Positions 48,601 to 61,713 of a stretch of 64,000 nucleotides of DNA are shown one piece after another (positions within the stretch are counted from its first letter, which is position 1; the number at the start of each line of letters is the position of its first letter). The DNA is from Gymnorhina tibicen (lineage: Eukaryota; Chordata; Aves; Passeriformes; Artamidae). A program made the translations under genes and the position numbers. The DNA is taken from positions 254,073 through 318,072 of the forward strand of contig VXAZ01003281.1 in NCBI GenBank assembly GCA_013399875.1, given 5' to 3'. Below the pieces are notes generated by a model. It had not been told where the DNA came from, searched no databases, and saw only the letters and a list, made by a program, of their open reading frames with translations.

Positions 48601-49720
48601 TTTGCCATGCCTGCTTTCATTGTGCAGGGCTGTTATCAACTTTCATTAGTGGCTCTTTCGGCATAAAAGTTTCCTCCCATGAAACATGGAGATTTTTATG
48701 GACCAAATTAAGATTATTAAATTAAAATCGTGGATGCTTGGCAATGAAATATGGCTGAGGAGAGAAGTCTGAAAGCACACAAGAAACAATCAACTGCCTT
48801 GGCAAAAAAAGAATAAGGAAATAAATACTTTGTGGCTGGATAAATGTTAGCTTGTGTTAGATTTCAGGAACATCAGGGACATAAGCTCACAACAGACACA
48901 GGAGAGCAAGTTTAAATTCTCTTCTAACTCAGAGGCAACCACATGGAGCTCTAGATTGGAGTCTCATCTTTTCTTTAAAAACACATCAATTTATTTTACT
49001 GAAATATTCACTATATCCAGAACCCAAGACAAGTAGCCACAATACTAAGCTGAAGGATGCTTATTGCTTTCTCTCACTGCAGGAATCCTGTAGGATTCTT
49101 GCAGAGGGAACCAGCACCATCAGGAGCACAGCAGACATCCCAGACTGGTCTGCCCATACCACGAGAGCTGTTGTATGTGCCTGCAAAGGTGTAGCAAACC
49201 TCCTCAAATGGAAGAGTGAACTGAACGTGGGTCTTCTCAACCTCTACAGTTGTCTCCACCACCAATTCACAGGGACAGGCTCCCATACTGACCCCTAACC
49301 CTAACCCAGCCTGCTGTGGGGTCTGTCCTTCCAGACCACACTTTCTGTGGTTCTTCTTCATGACAGATGATCAAAAGGGGGTAGGAAGAAGGTTCAGCCC
49401 CAAAATCAAACCAGGTTAATGCATTAAAGCTTAATGATAGTACTTTGGTGAGACTCATGGTGGGCCCTGCTGTTCTGCACCAAAAGTGCAAAGCTGGAGC
49501 TGTGCAAAGCTGGAGCTCTCTTAAGAAAAGCAGCAACTCACAATTTCACAGTTTCTCTTCTACTTTGTCCACAATTAGGCAAGGAGAAACATTAATTTGG
49601 CTTGTATCACAGATCTTCCACTCTTCTTGCAGTACTCCTTAGTAGTGATGGAAAAGAGGCAGGCCACTTGATCATGGCAGAGAGCATCAAGAAACACTTC
49701 CAGCTTGAGAAGCAAGACAG
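45616..49720. other. Intergenic, no gene seen
   Basis: Two somewhat GC-richer patches (46230-46500 and 47400-47760) have overlapping open frames on both strands but no recognisable protein. The rest is AT-rich. A 16-bp tandem duplication gtgcaaagctggagct lies at about 49486-49517. Confidence 0.4.
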
Positions 49721-49726
49721 GGAATC

Positions 49727-50207
49727 TGTGGGGGCCAGTGGGCCCATAACACAAGGGACAAAGGGAGTCCATTGGTGGGACCATCCCTAGGGATAGAAAT
49801 TCTCTCCAGGTTATGCTGACTGAAAAGGCCTCTCCCAGGATGTTTTGTTCCAGTATGTAAACATACCCCAGTTCTGCTTCCCTGGTTGGCCAGTTGGCTT
49901 CCCTGCCCCCTTCTACCTTATAGTCCTCGCCCTAGAAAATTCTCCCTTCCCCACTCTCCATGGGCCCTTGTTCCTTTGCCGCTCCCTCAGAGTTTCCCCA
50001 TTGGCTCCCGTACCCCAGTCCCGCCTGTGCACCGCCCCCGTGCCCTCAGACCATTGGGCCCTGGTGCTCTCTCTGCCCCCGTATATAACCCTCGACACCC
50101 CCCATTGTTCTGTGTCTTCATCACTGGAATCCTTCANTGAGCGCCTTTCTGCTGGACTTGGTTCGGAAGGTCCTAGCACCCCACTGGAACACCCCCCAAA
50201 ACCGACA
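49727..50207 (+). mobile_element. Solo LTR of an endogenous retrovirus (481 bp)
   Basis: Starts TGTGGGGGCCAGTGGGCC and ends ACCGACA, with TG..CA termini. Identical hexamers GGAATC flank it (49721-49726 and 50208-50213), a perfect target-site duplication. Inverted CCAAT boxes (ATTGG) are at 49771, 50000 and 50053, with a TATATAA box at 50082-50088, so U3 covers about 390 bp and R/U5 the rest. I see no AATAAA in it. One N sits at 50137 in the R/U5 part. No internal viral sequence adjoins it. It is the full-length relative of the truncated copy at 17250-17638, in opposite orientation. The 146-codon open frame at 49845-50285 lies on the LTR and is not a gene. Confidence 0.93.
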
Positions 50208-50213
50208 GGAATC

Positions 50214-52829
50214 CTCAAAGACAAGAATGAAAATACAGCATGGAGGACTAGAGAGCACAGAGTTCTTACAGGAACAGACATGTAACAACACCTACAGAAA
50301 CTCTTACATAAGAAATATGGACCCAACTGGAGGCAGTACCGGCACTGGGGTTGTCTTGACAGCTACAAAGGAAGGAATTGGAGAGGCTGGTTTGCTTTAA
50401 TTGCATGCAGACAGAATGAAATCCTCACCAGCAATTCTATGTACTTAGTGCTTTCAAGAAGTCAAATTACGCAAAGCTGAAAACGATTATGAGCCAAATT
50501 ATTGCAGAGAAAGAATTTCAACAGGAAAAATGTGAGTGATAATTGAGAACTATTTAAACACAATTTACAAAGTGCCCCAAAAGGCACATTCTCCCATTGC
50601 ACAAAAGAGGTCAAATGGAGTTAAAAACAAAAGCAAAACAAAACAAAAACACAAGCTGGCTTAGAAAGGAAATTAAATCAGCTTTTGCAAAAAACTCCAA
50701 AACAATTCCCCTCCACAATTCACCCAGCAACAAAATATTAAGCAAACAAACCCCACATACATCATCATTAATAAGGAAGGAACTGCTGATAACAACAGTG
50801 TATCAGATACCAGCAAAGGTAGATGAAAGGAAACAATGGAATACAAAAGGGGGCGAGAATTGGCATTGAAATGATAGTAGGGAGAATCTTTTTTTTCCTA
50901 AGCATATCAGAGGAAAAAGGCCTCCTAAGAGTAGTAATTATTCACTGTTAGATGGTAAAAGTGGAAGAATCATAGAACCGTAGTTCTAGGAGTTTTTGTT
51001 GTTGATAATGGTCATAATATTTTCATTGTGTACTTAAATATCCATAAGGAGGTTTTGATTTAGAACTGAAGAATTGGGGGGGAAAGTAATGCAACAATAG
51101 AAATTCAATTTGTTCCATGTTAAACGTGTTTAGAAATGCTGACCCAAAGGAACACTGCAGTGCCTCTGAGGCAGGCTGCAGGATCCAGGGGACAATGCAT
51201 GTCAGGAAAGGCATTAAACTGGACCTTTCCTGGCTGCATGCACAGCCTTGTCCCACCACAGACCCCCAGTCAGGCATACAGTGCTCCTGGGGTCTCAGAG
51301 GATGCATGTGAGGAGAAAAAGGCCACATTCTCAGCTGTGCAGGGTGTTGGAGATGCTAATTAGGAGATCCCTCTCCCATGCTGCAGGTTTGCCAACCTCT
51401 ATGCCCCATACCCAAAACAGCACAGATTTAGTTACAAAGCACCTCTGGGCACCTCGGGAGCCCAAAAATCAACACAAGTATGACCTAACCAAGGCCATAT
51501 GTGTTGAACACTGAACCCAGGCCTCTGGACTGCATGCCAGTGCCTGGGTAGCAGTGGATCAGGCAGAGACAGACGGTATAAATGCCAGCACAAATTGTCT
51601 TTCACCCTTCATGTCCATCTCCCCCAGTCTCCAACTTGGACCTGGGACCTTACACGGACACCCTTGGCTTTTGTAGGCTTTCTGCCAGTTCATTTAGCCT
51701 CGAATGTAGCCTGATACCCCACTCTTGAAAGACTGCTGCTATCAGTGCAAGTGCCCTATGAGAGGCATCCTTAAAGTGAATCCAAAATCCAGACTCCTAT
51801 GGTAACTTGATCCAAGGCATTTACGATGGCTTCCAAGAAGTGAGGCCATGAGAACAGTGGTTTTAAATTGCTGTGAGAGATGATATGTGTTTGGCTCACA
51901 GCTGGTTGAATGTGAATATGTTACATTCTTTTGAAAGGATTTGGCTGAACAACAGAGAGAAATGCTACCACTTTGCCTCGTCCTGGCAAAAGTCCGTGCT
52001 GTGCTGTGGGTCAGGTAGAGCCATTCTTGGGGAAGGCAGATGGCAGGTGACATTTTCTCTGAAAATCCTGGGAAGGGGAGAAAACTGTAGGCAGGAGTAT
52101 GTGGTGAGCAGACAGAACATCCTCCTTTGGCAAAGCAGGAGCCCTTTAACAGAGCAGAAAGTGGGACTTGCAGCAAGGGGCTTCTCCCAGATGCCAAGAG
52201 AGGACTGGCAAGGCTGGATGCAACTGAAGAAGCTGGTATGACAGGGCAGGACTAAACCTAGGCTTGATGGAAAGGATCTATCCATAATCACACAATGAGC
52301 AGGAGTGAGATTTGTTTACAGACATTTTTAATTTAATCCCAAATTTCCTTGAAGTTTTCTTGTCATGATTTCTCTTCCAGTGAAGCCTGGCCATGGAGTT
52401 CACAAGCTCCTCTGGCATCTGGATGCACTCATTTTCAGAAAAAGGTACAGATGCTCCAAGAGTACTGGGTATCACCGGCTCTTCTGACAGCCAACATCAC
52501 CTCAAGACAAGGCTCAAAACCAGACCAAGGGCTTTTCACCCATTGCTACAATTCCACCCTCTCCAGACAAGATTTTGCATTGAATATTATTCATAGATGA
52601 ATTTTAAAAGAAACTTTTGCTTATGAGAAGCCTTAAAATAATATTTTCATGGCACATCATCCTTGGGATCAAAAAAAAAAATTATCAACCAAAGGATATT
52701 AAGATATTTGCTGGCTAGAAAAGGAAGAAATGCAACCACAGATGCATTTCTGCAAAACAGAGTTTTGCTTCCTGTTTCTGCCACGCTTAAGGGACAGCCC
52801 AGAGGGGAAGTAGTGAGAAATGACCATTA
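50214..52829. other. Intergenic, no gene seen
   Basis: No coding segment recognised. An aaacaaaacaaaac-type A-rich patch lies at about 50620-50660. Confidence 0.45.
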
Positions 52830-52887
52830 AGTTGGACATGATGATCTTAAAGGTCTTTTCCAACCTGAATAATTCTATGATTGTATG
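52830..52887 (+). mobile_element. CR1 LINE 3' tail
   Basis: 'gttggacatgatgatcttaa' then 'aggtcttttccaacctgaat' and 'aattctatgattgtatga', the last roughly 60 bp of a CR1 copy in + orientation with a slightly mutated ATTCTATGA tail. Confidence 0.92.
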
Positions 52888-55800
52888 ACCCCACAAAGCA
52901 AAGCTGAGGCTGTGGTTGAGGCTGTATTCTGGCTAAAGCCCTTGCCCTTGGTTCTTCACTGACCTTGGCCAATAGTGGCCTGGAACTGTGGATTTCATAC
53001 AGACTGGATACAAGGTCCTTTTTTTCCTTTGTATAGAAGATGGGATTTTCAAATTTTGGTACAAGCATCTGTAGAGATAACTTGCAAACATGTACCCAAG
53101 CTTGGCTTGATCTACCTCCAGCCTTACTGCCTGGCTGGTCTGGGACCTGCTCCTGCTGCTGCCACCCCAGCTTCCAGGGGGACCCTTGGAAGGTAGAGGG
53201 GCAAACTTCTCAGAGGGGCATGCAAGCCCGGGAAACAAGAGGGTCTGGATATATAGTCCTATTTCTATAAATTCCTACACAGAAATAGAGACTGGAGAAC
53301 AAGCTCACTGGGCTTTTATTTGCAACCACTGTGTTGCTCAAGGAGTGATGCTTCTGGTGGGTCCCACTGCAGGGGCTTCCCTGGCCTCTTGGGATTTGCT
53401 CGCCTTCTTATGAGTGGTCTCTTCTGTGAGCTCTCTCATCTCAGCCTTGTAGTCTGCCACGGTGCTGCAACAGCATTTCCCAGAGAAGGACAAAGATGTG
53501 TGGGAGCAAAGCAGTTGGGCATCTCTTTGGAAAGTGTTCAGACATGCTTCCAGGTTTAAGTTCTATCTAGGCATACAGTTATTTCTCACTCTAAGAATTA
53601 TTTCAAGGAACATTACTAATGAAAACTTATTACTTTAAAGTATGCCTTGCATTGTTTAATAAAATTTTAGCTGTCAGACTTTCTATACTAAAAAGTTTAG
53701 AAAATAATAAGGATTTAAATGTTCCGAATTACTCTTTTAAGGTGAGAAAAAAAGGGACTTGATTTGAACCTCCCCACTAAGAAAAACCCCACGAGCTGCT
53801 GCCTGATTTTTCATGTTCTGAGGTCATCTTGTTTTCCTAACACATTAGCTTTACTGGCACATTTGAACTCAACAGGTCAAAAATAGACTGAGCTATATAT
53901 GTAAAACAGATTAACAGGTGTATGAAATGATGTCAGCTTAATATTTATATCTTTGGCTTAGATGCTACTTAACATTTTTCAACTTTAATACCTCTTACAC
54001 ATGTATTTTAACTTTTACCACATTTAAAGATTATTTAAGAACTATTTTAAGTGTTAAGTGCTTAAAAATCTTCCAAGGTTCAACATGTAAAGTTTCATTT
54101 ATACTAAGAGAAATCAGCTGAGATGAATGTACCACTTAAACTACAGGGTAAAACCATACTTCATAAAGCACTTGCAAGTTAAGTGTGTGGGTTTAGAGGA
54201 GATGAAGAGGTTCTTTAATAAGCTTTGAACCTTGTGAGTTTAACCAGCACCAACAAAAACACTACAGGGCAGTCAATGGCCCATATCAAGATAGGAATTA
54301 AAATGCCAAAATCTATTTTGCCCTTTCCCCCCCTCCCTCCTTACTTTGCAGAAACCTTTTCCTCGACTTCTGGGACCTCAGACCATTTTGATCTAATCAA
54401 ATAAAAGTCAATTTTTATATTGTTCAATAGTTTATAATACCAAACATCCCATCAGGAGACAAAGATTGCTTGCTTTGTTTATTTCTTACTGAAAGCTCGA
54501 TGCCTGGTAGATTGTGAACTACTAAGCTCACTGAACATTAATCACTACTACTTTGCAGGCACTCTTAGAGATCCATTTTTGTTTTCTCATTTCCTTTTAT
54601 ACTCTATTTGGGATAATCAGCGAATATAAGAATTTATTGCAGGTGAGCATACTTAAAGAACAAAACAAATAAACAAGAAACCCCCTAAACTCATGCATTT
54701 TGAAATAAACTTAAGATAATGGAGCAAACAATTACTATTCCAGCAAGCAGAAGTTATACAGAAATGCAATTAGCAAGTACCTTTATACATATAATTCATA
54801 GATGACAGACATAATACTTACTTACAAAGATCAAGGTTGTTTTCAACTATACATTACCATTCCTGGAAAATCAATCTACATTATTTTTAGCACAGGTTAG
54901 GAACTGGAGTAATGATGAAGTGATTTGCCAAGGACGTGGTTAGACAGACTTGGAAAACTGGAAACTGTGATTTCTTTCCAAAGGGAACATCTATCATAGT
55001 CACAGCTGGTATCGCTATGTAGAAAAGTTCAGTCTTATAATTCACAGTGTAAGAGATCAAACAGATTTTAATAAAAGCCTCCTATTACCAGAGTAACAGG
55101 AATTATCTTAGACTTCAGTCAGGTCTGGGACCTACTCTGAGGCTTCAGTAGGACACAGCAGGCAAACCAAAAGATATGAAAGGATTCACAGTTTATAAAT
55201 ACTTTTGTCTACACCCCAATGTACTTCTCCCCCAAAGGAAAACCCAGTGTTGAAAAACACTTTTCAGCTTTAAACACATGATCAAGTGCCTTCAAAAATT
55301 AAAGGGATTTAAGTATAGAGATGTGAGCTAAACACATTTAAGTATCCTGCTGGATTACACACACACAAATTTGTTGTGACTGATTGAACCCACATTGCAG
55401 TTACTGGAATACGTTTAAAGCCAAGGCTGTTGGTACAACATATCCATTGTACAATACCCCAGTATTTTGCCAAGGAGTAGTTCTGTGAAGGGTTAAGTGT
55501 CTATAAAAAAGAGTTAGGGAAGAGTAGAGATGATGAGAAGGGTTTTCTCCTTTTCTAGCATCCAGCTTTATCTAGAAAAACACTTTTTAATTTCACTTTA
55601 AGTAGAGCTACCTTAAGGTCATGTTTCCCCCTATATTTTCAGCTGCGAAATTTGTCTGGGCAGCTTCCATACTACAGACTTGTTCCCTGCTGCCCCTCAG
55701 TTCTGGCTTTCAGAAGCTCTGGAGGCAGCTCTGGTCCCAGCAGATAGTAGATGTGCTGTGCTCATCCTGTGACCTGGGAGGTACCGGGGTGCTGCGTTGG

Positions 55801-57177
55801 TGGCTTTGGCATGTTCAGAGCATCCAAGAGTCAACTGGGTGTGCCACAGCCAGTCTGTCCCTCACTACACCCATCTTCTCAAATGTCAGGCTAAATTCCA
55901 CGAGACTTCCCTGGAAATTAACAGTATCAGATGAATAACATTGCTGGTTCTTCCTCTTGATTCCACCAGCCTTCGAGACTCCAGAGTTTTGAATTACTGG
56001 CCAGGTCAGAAAGAACCCAGTATTATTTAATATGATTCTATTTTGCTGTCCCAGTCAGAGATCATCTATCCTAGCAAAAACAATTATGCTGTGTGACATT
56101 AAATAGTCATCTTTCCTAGAAAGGTCTGGAGCACTGAAATTCCTTTTGGCTTGAAACGAACTTCTTGGGACTGTTTTACACTTACAAATTTACTAATTTG
56201 TACAGCTTGGGTAACCAGGACAGAGCCAGGTTTAAACCACATGTAGGACTCAGTGTAAAACTAATCTTTTCCCCTCAATAAATTTGTTTGTAAATGGCTT
56301 GACAATGTTCTACCTAGATAGGGAGGACAAAAAATAATTCACAGTGGAAAGTCATGATCTAAAAATGATTCGGCATAAGACCAGGATGAAAGGCAGGAAG
56401 AGATTAAGCACCTTTCAGAGGGAAATACTTCGTTTTACATTGCAAATAGAGGGCATCAAAGAAAACGAAGATGAATCAGATAATAGCAGGAGCTTTTCAT
56501 TCAAATGTTAAAAACATTTTGAAGAAGAGATCCTGCATACACTGACACTTGCAGTGAAGTGCTGCAAAAATGGCTTCTTCTGTTCTTTCAGCCTTGAAAA
56601 TATAACCATTGAAAAAGCAAAAGAAGTTAACAGCAAAAAATTGCATTGCCTAAAATGGGCTTGTGAGAGTTCAGTGAGAGGATCTTCAGCTGGAAGGAAG
56701 GTGTGAAGGAGCAAAGAAAATGTTTGAGGAAGAAACAAAAGTTCCAAAAAGGAGGCCTTTGTGAAAGGGGAACAAACTGCCAGTGAAGTGGTTAAACCAG
56801 CTCTTAGCTCACTTAAAGTGAAGTGAGACCAGGGGACATTTGAAAAGGCAAAAATAAGATCATCTAACAAGGATTTTCCACTAACAGTGTCTATTGTGAT
56901 GAGAGATGCTGAAATTGCATTTCTATCAGGCCCACATCTCCTCAAGGCTGGTTGTTTCCTTGCAGAAAAGTGGTATATACAGGGCTTACAAAAGTGTATT
57001 GATGCTGAAATACACACCCAGCATTTGCATCTTCTGCTTCCTCCTGACTAGCAAGTCTATTGATGCATCTGTGAAGGTCCCCTCCAAAGGAGAACACTGG
57101 GCAGACCATCACTTCTATTTATTGCACCTCTTGGACCCAGATTCTTACCCAATGATTATATGCGTTGCAATAAGTCC
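52888..57177. other. Intergenic, no gene seen
   Basis: AT-rich. The longest open frame (- 56508-57017, 169 codons) has no motif, start context or splice structure that I recognise. A C-rich run lies near 54327-54340. Confidence 0.42.
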
Positions 57178-57181
57178 ATGG

Positions 57182-57804
57182 TGTTATAAATGCATATTAT
57201 AATATTGGCTTTTCGCAATTATTAAAAGAATGCTATATGTATAATGTTAAAGTAGCTTTACTATAAGGATATACGTTTTTTGTAACAATAACTAATGCCT
57301 TTATTTCTGTTATTAGCAGTAGTAAAATAGCTGATATGGTTATGCTTGTGGTAATTGAACTGCCTGCTTGGTAGGATAACATCCAGTGAATGTATAATGA
57401 AGACCCCTGCTACTGACTGCCAACTGTCAGCAGCTACCGTCTGCAGACACCATGGACCAAAGCCCAAGCTGGAGGTGATAATGAAAGCTGACTAAACTAC
57501 AGCCAAGGAATACACATGCTCTAAAAAGGCGGACCTGAGGAGGAGCCATGCTAAACAGGTCCTGGAACATGTAAACTAGTTTGAGGAGAAGTTTGAATAT
57601 GCATAGTTGTTTATGAATAGGCATTAGGATGATGCAATAGTAAAGGTAGGTAAGGGATGTCTCCACTATAGCAGGTGTGCTCCTGACTGAGAGCCAGGAC
57701 ACCCAGCACCCCAGTGCTGTACTTTTGCTTTATTGTCTTTGTCCCCTACTGTCCTTTATTAAAACTTTTAAATTTTAACAGGAGAGTGAACCTCGTTTTT
57801 CACA
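57182..57804 (+). mobile_element. LTR-like element (623 bp), probable solo LTR
   Basis: Begins TGTTATAAATGC and ends CCTCGTTTTTCACA, with TG..CA termini. It is flanked by ATGG on both sides (57178-57181 and 57805-57808), a 4-bp target duplication. The 3' third has the ctttattgtctttgtcccc and ctttattaaaacttttaaa pattern followed by a short terminal part, as in many avian LTRs. A 4-bp duplication could occur by chance more easily than 6 bp, so confidence is lower than for the other LTRs. Class (ERV1-like or ERVL-like) is not resolved. No internal viral sequence is seen. Confidence 0.68.
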
Positions 57805-58180
57805 ATGGAGACAAAGGTTGTTGAAGGTAGGAGGTCACACAAATGATGCAATCACATCACTGGGTCAGAAATATTTGTCATTCCCAAGAAGAGTATATTT
57901 TTCACACACAGAGCATTCTCAGCAGTTGCATTAAACAAATACCTGGACTTAGGGAGCTCCTGAAATGCTTTGCTGAATAGAGCTGTGCAGTCTCAGGACC
58001 TTATTTTTAGGCCTACGAGCAAGTAAGGAATCCTATTGGAGTCCACAGAAACAGTCAGCACCATTAAAAATCAAGTCATGTGGCTAGTTGAGCAATTAGG
58101 TATTCAGGCAACTGCCTTAAGATGATTATTTCAACACATGCAAAGTCCTCATGCTTTGGACTGAAGCTCTCTTCAGCAAG

Positions 58181-58262
58181 ACATAGAATCATAGAATCAT
58201 AGAATGGTTTGGGTTGGAAGGGAACCTTAGAGATCATCCCCCTGCAATGAGCAGGGACAGAA
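58181..58262 (-). mobile_element. CR1 LINE 3' tail, minus orientation
   Basis: The + strand reads 'acatagaatcatagaatcat' then 'agaatggtttgggttggaag' and 'ggaaccttagagatcatc', followed by 'ctgcaatgagcagggacag'. This is the reverse complement of the CR1 end, with an internal deletion after 'gatcatc'. About 80 bp is left. Confidence 0.93.
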
Positions 58263-61200
58263 CTAGTTGGAAGAAAGCACAGCAAAAGAGAGTTTCCTAG
58301 CTCTGGCCCACTGCAACTGATACCACATACCTGTAGAGAAGTAATGTACAGACACCCTCATTTCTACTTTTCATAAACAGCAGTAGAGGTTCACTTTGTT
58401 AACACCTGACAGTGACTCAGCTGAGCCCCCAGTTACTGCTCCTGGGAGCAGCCCCAGCAGGAAGTGCCAGGGGTGGGCTGAGCTGAGAAGTCACAGGTGC
58501 CTAAGTGGTAAAGATGCACTTCTGGGTGGCAAAGCATTGTTTAACAGGCTCAGCTGCCTCATAGCACTACAGGGCAAGCCTGCACCAATATGGGTAACTG
58601 GATTAGTTTGAAGCGTTAGTAAAAGTGATCTAAAATGATCAGGCTGCTTCATGAGTTAAGCAGATAAGGGCTGTGAAGGATCATCTCACCTAATTCCAGA
58701 TGTCTCAAATGAAAATATCTTTAGTCCCCACTAGATAATCTCAGTCACTTCATCACTAATTACCACTCTTTTTTGTTTCCTGACTAGGCATAAGCTGTGT
58801 TGCTTCCTAACCCATTTCCAAGTAAAATGAGCCACATGAGTAGAACTCTAGCTTTTAAACCCTTTAGTGAAATAAACTATTCCTCCTCCTGGAGTGGGTT
58901 AAAGGGAAGCAGTTCTGCAGGCACTGAGGAAACAATAACCCTTGCCAGGTGAGGAGGCAATAACTTCTTCAGCCAGTTCAGTGCAGCTGAGAGTCTGTGT
59001 CCAAAGCCCAGGAATATCACATGATCTGCCTCTGCCACACCAAGAAATTTAACCTTGTGCTGGAGGTGGTGGCCTGTTAAACCACTCTAGGAAGTCCCAC
59101 AAGAATATATCCTTACGCAAAAACTAACACTAAATTATGTGGGGATGGACCAAGTGGCTGTTGAAGAATTATTATCTTTGTGCAAGCTTTATTTGCTAGT
59201 GTACTTTTAATTATGAGAATGGAAAATACAGTCCTCTCTATGACATCCATATTATGAAACTAGAATTAAGCAACGATATAAATGTAGGTATGTGCTCACA
59301 TAAATCTAAATCCATAAAATAAATACAAATAATAAATGAGCCTCTTTTTCAGGAATCAGTTGCAACAGCTTCTTTTCTTATTCAGAAAAGATGTGCTTGC
59401 AGGTTAAAAAAAACCCAGAAAACTAACCCAAATGTCAAAAAAACCAACCAACTAAAAAAATATTTTGGAAAGGAGTGGTGGATTATTTAAATACCAGTAA
59501 AGAAGGCGAGCTTGTTAGGATGAGAATGATGTTGACACAAAAGGAATAAGACGGATAAGAAGATATAATCTGACGATGAACACATTAAGACTTGCCATTT
59601 TTTATCACTACAGTTCTGGATTTAGCTTTCACTTAGAGCAGCGAGGCCAACAGCTTAACCACAACCCCAAGAACTGCTTGTTGCGGTTCTTACTAGAAGT
59701 TTCCTAGACCAGCTGCCTTCAGCATCCACTTGGGATGCAGTGATCTCAGAAACTCACTACTGACAGTGTTTGTACCCTCTTTTGCGTGAAATCCAGAAAT
59801 GCAGCCTCTAAGACTGTGGAGTTTGGGATACTTCTTTTTCTGTCAGATAATGCTTATGATAAAAAAGCTCCAAAAGCCCCATCCTAAGCTAGCCTTGTGA
59901 GACTTAGTGCATACTGAAATTTTGGGTGGGATTTTCCATGATCCTCTGTATCTTCAAATGTTGTAACAATAGTACAACCTAGAAGTTTCAAATCCTTTTC
60001 AAGCCCTTGTGGTACGTGCTGTATTATCCTACAAATTACAAGCCTTGAAGTATTTACCCTCATGAATACCCAGCTGCCTTTACAAATTCCAGGGCAGAGA
60101 GGGAAGAGCTGAGGGTCTCAGGCCTTCTCTGCCAGTCGCTCTGTGTAGTGAATCCAGATCTCCAATGGACCATGCTAGGATCTTCAATGCAGCCCACAAG
60201 CAGCCACGGTGAAAGGGTGTGAGACAGCACAGCTGGGTGGGTGCTCTCCCCTTTAGTTATACAGCAGGAAAAAACCACTCAGCATCAGCCCCACTACAGG
60301 CAAAAGCAAAGGGGCTGTTTCTCCTCTTGCCCTTCCTCATTTTTACCTCACCCTTTCCTACTCCCTCATAAACCTGCTCAAGATTCTTGACAGTTTTGCT
60401 TCTCATGTACAATGAAACGCCATTCAAAAGGAAGCAATTGCCCATGTGGAAACAGAGCTTTCCTGAGGGGCTCTGCAAACGCCACGAAACGAAGTCCCTG
60501 AGGAAACGTAACACCTTTTCTACAACTTCAGCACAACGTTAAAAATGAGCACACCAAAGCCCCCAGAACCACATACTTCTCCAGCGTGGAAGACAGTACA
60601 GTTGGAATTTGTGTTGATGACATTATTTAATGCACAACTGGAGGGTTCTGAGACAGACTGATGATGAGAGCCTGACCAGATCAGAGCAGAAAGGGAGAAG
60701 CCTACAAAGGTCAGCAAACAGGGAGGAGGAGTATGGAGGGAAGAAAGATGAAGTAATAAGCAGATTGTCAGGCAATACCCCAGCCTTGGAAAAGAGATGT
60801 GGACAGCATCAGATAATGGCCAGGGAGAGTGAGATGTAATGAGATTGACCCATGCAAAAACTCATGAAACAATCTAAACTTTTTTCTTCCTTAACTGATT
60901 GAACTTTTCTCAATGAATACTCCAAGGATAAAATTTAAAATGGAATCGACTACATCAGATTTGGGGTAACAACCAGAAGAATAGCTCAGGATTTTTACCA
61001 CAGGAGGGCTCCCAGGTTTCATGAATGCATATGGAAAATTTTTGAGGAAGGTTAGAATTAGATCATGAGGCATAGAAGGTGAAAGCCACGGAGGTGCACT
61101 CTTAGCTCAATCTGGACATCTACCAGCCTAGCTGAGCGTGCAGCATATAATGGCTTTTTTCTTCAACAAAGAAGAGAAACAAAAAGAACTATTTTTTTGC

Positions 61201-61475
61201 AAACTTCTTTTTTCTCTACTGCCTTAAGAGGATCATTATAAAAGTGTCACTTGTTAGATTCCTCAAACAGCAGTATTTCTTCTGGTGTTACCAGTAAGGA
61301 CAATCTTAGAAATTAATTTTTTTTTTGCTAACAAATAATGTTTGGGGATTCAGTGTTTATCACACGGGAAAAGACTGTTCACATCTGCCCAGGCTGCAGC
61401 CCACACAGGTTAGATACAGCCCAGGAGAAGATAACACATCATTTGTGACCTGCTTCCTACTATCCTTTTCTCTAG
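58263..61475. other. Intergenic, no gene seen
   Basis: AT-rich with chance open frames. I looked for exons of ENPP2, the usual downstream neighbour of CCN3 in vertebrates and expected on the minus strand, and recognised none. Confidence 0.4.
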
Positions 61476-61713
61476 AGTCTGCAGAGGTGTACAGTAAGTA
61501 TACTACAGTCCTGAGTCCAGCGAGGGGCCCATGGCCATGGAGAAGCAGGGATGACTGTTCATGTGGCAGTACAATGGAGGAGGAAGAGGAGGATGTACTT
61601 ACTGTTGACCCAGAACACCATGTCCTTGCACCCCAAAACACATCCCAAAAGCCAGCTAGAAACATGGAAAAGACTACAAGTACAAATGACAATGTGCATC
61701 CAGCAGAGAGCAG
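61476..61713 (+). other. Possible internal exon, unidentified
   Basis: A very good acceptor ('ctatccttttctctag', to 61475) and a consensus donor (CAG/GTGAAT, intron from 61714) bound 238 bp that are open in one frame throughout. The peptide starts SAEVYSKYTTVLSPARGPW, has an acidic stretch MEEEEEDVL and ends NDNVHPAES. I recognise no family. No partner exons were identified. It may be an exon of an unannotated or non-coding transcript between CCN3 and ENPP2, or chance. Confidence 0.22.

Noticed and set aside
49290..49307. Telomere-like ccctaaccctaaccc
   Set aside because: Only about two and a half units; too short to mean an interstitial telomere block.
49845..50285. 146-codon frame, and its relative on the minus strand at 17242-17496
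   Set aside because: Both are readings of the same LTR U3 sequence, which explains their similarity; not a conserved gene family.
50968..50990. 'gaatcatagaaccgtag' as a CR1 tail
   Set aside because: Resembles one CR1 tail unit, but the adjoining conserved block is missing.
56508..57017. 169-codon minus-strand open frame
   Set aside because: No family, signal peptide or splice context recognised; treated as chance.
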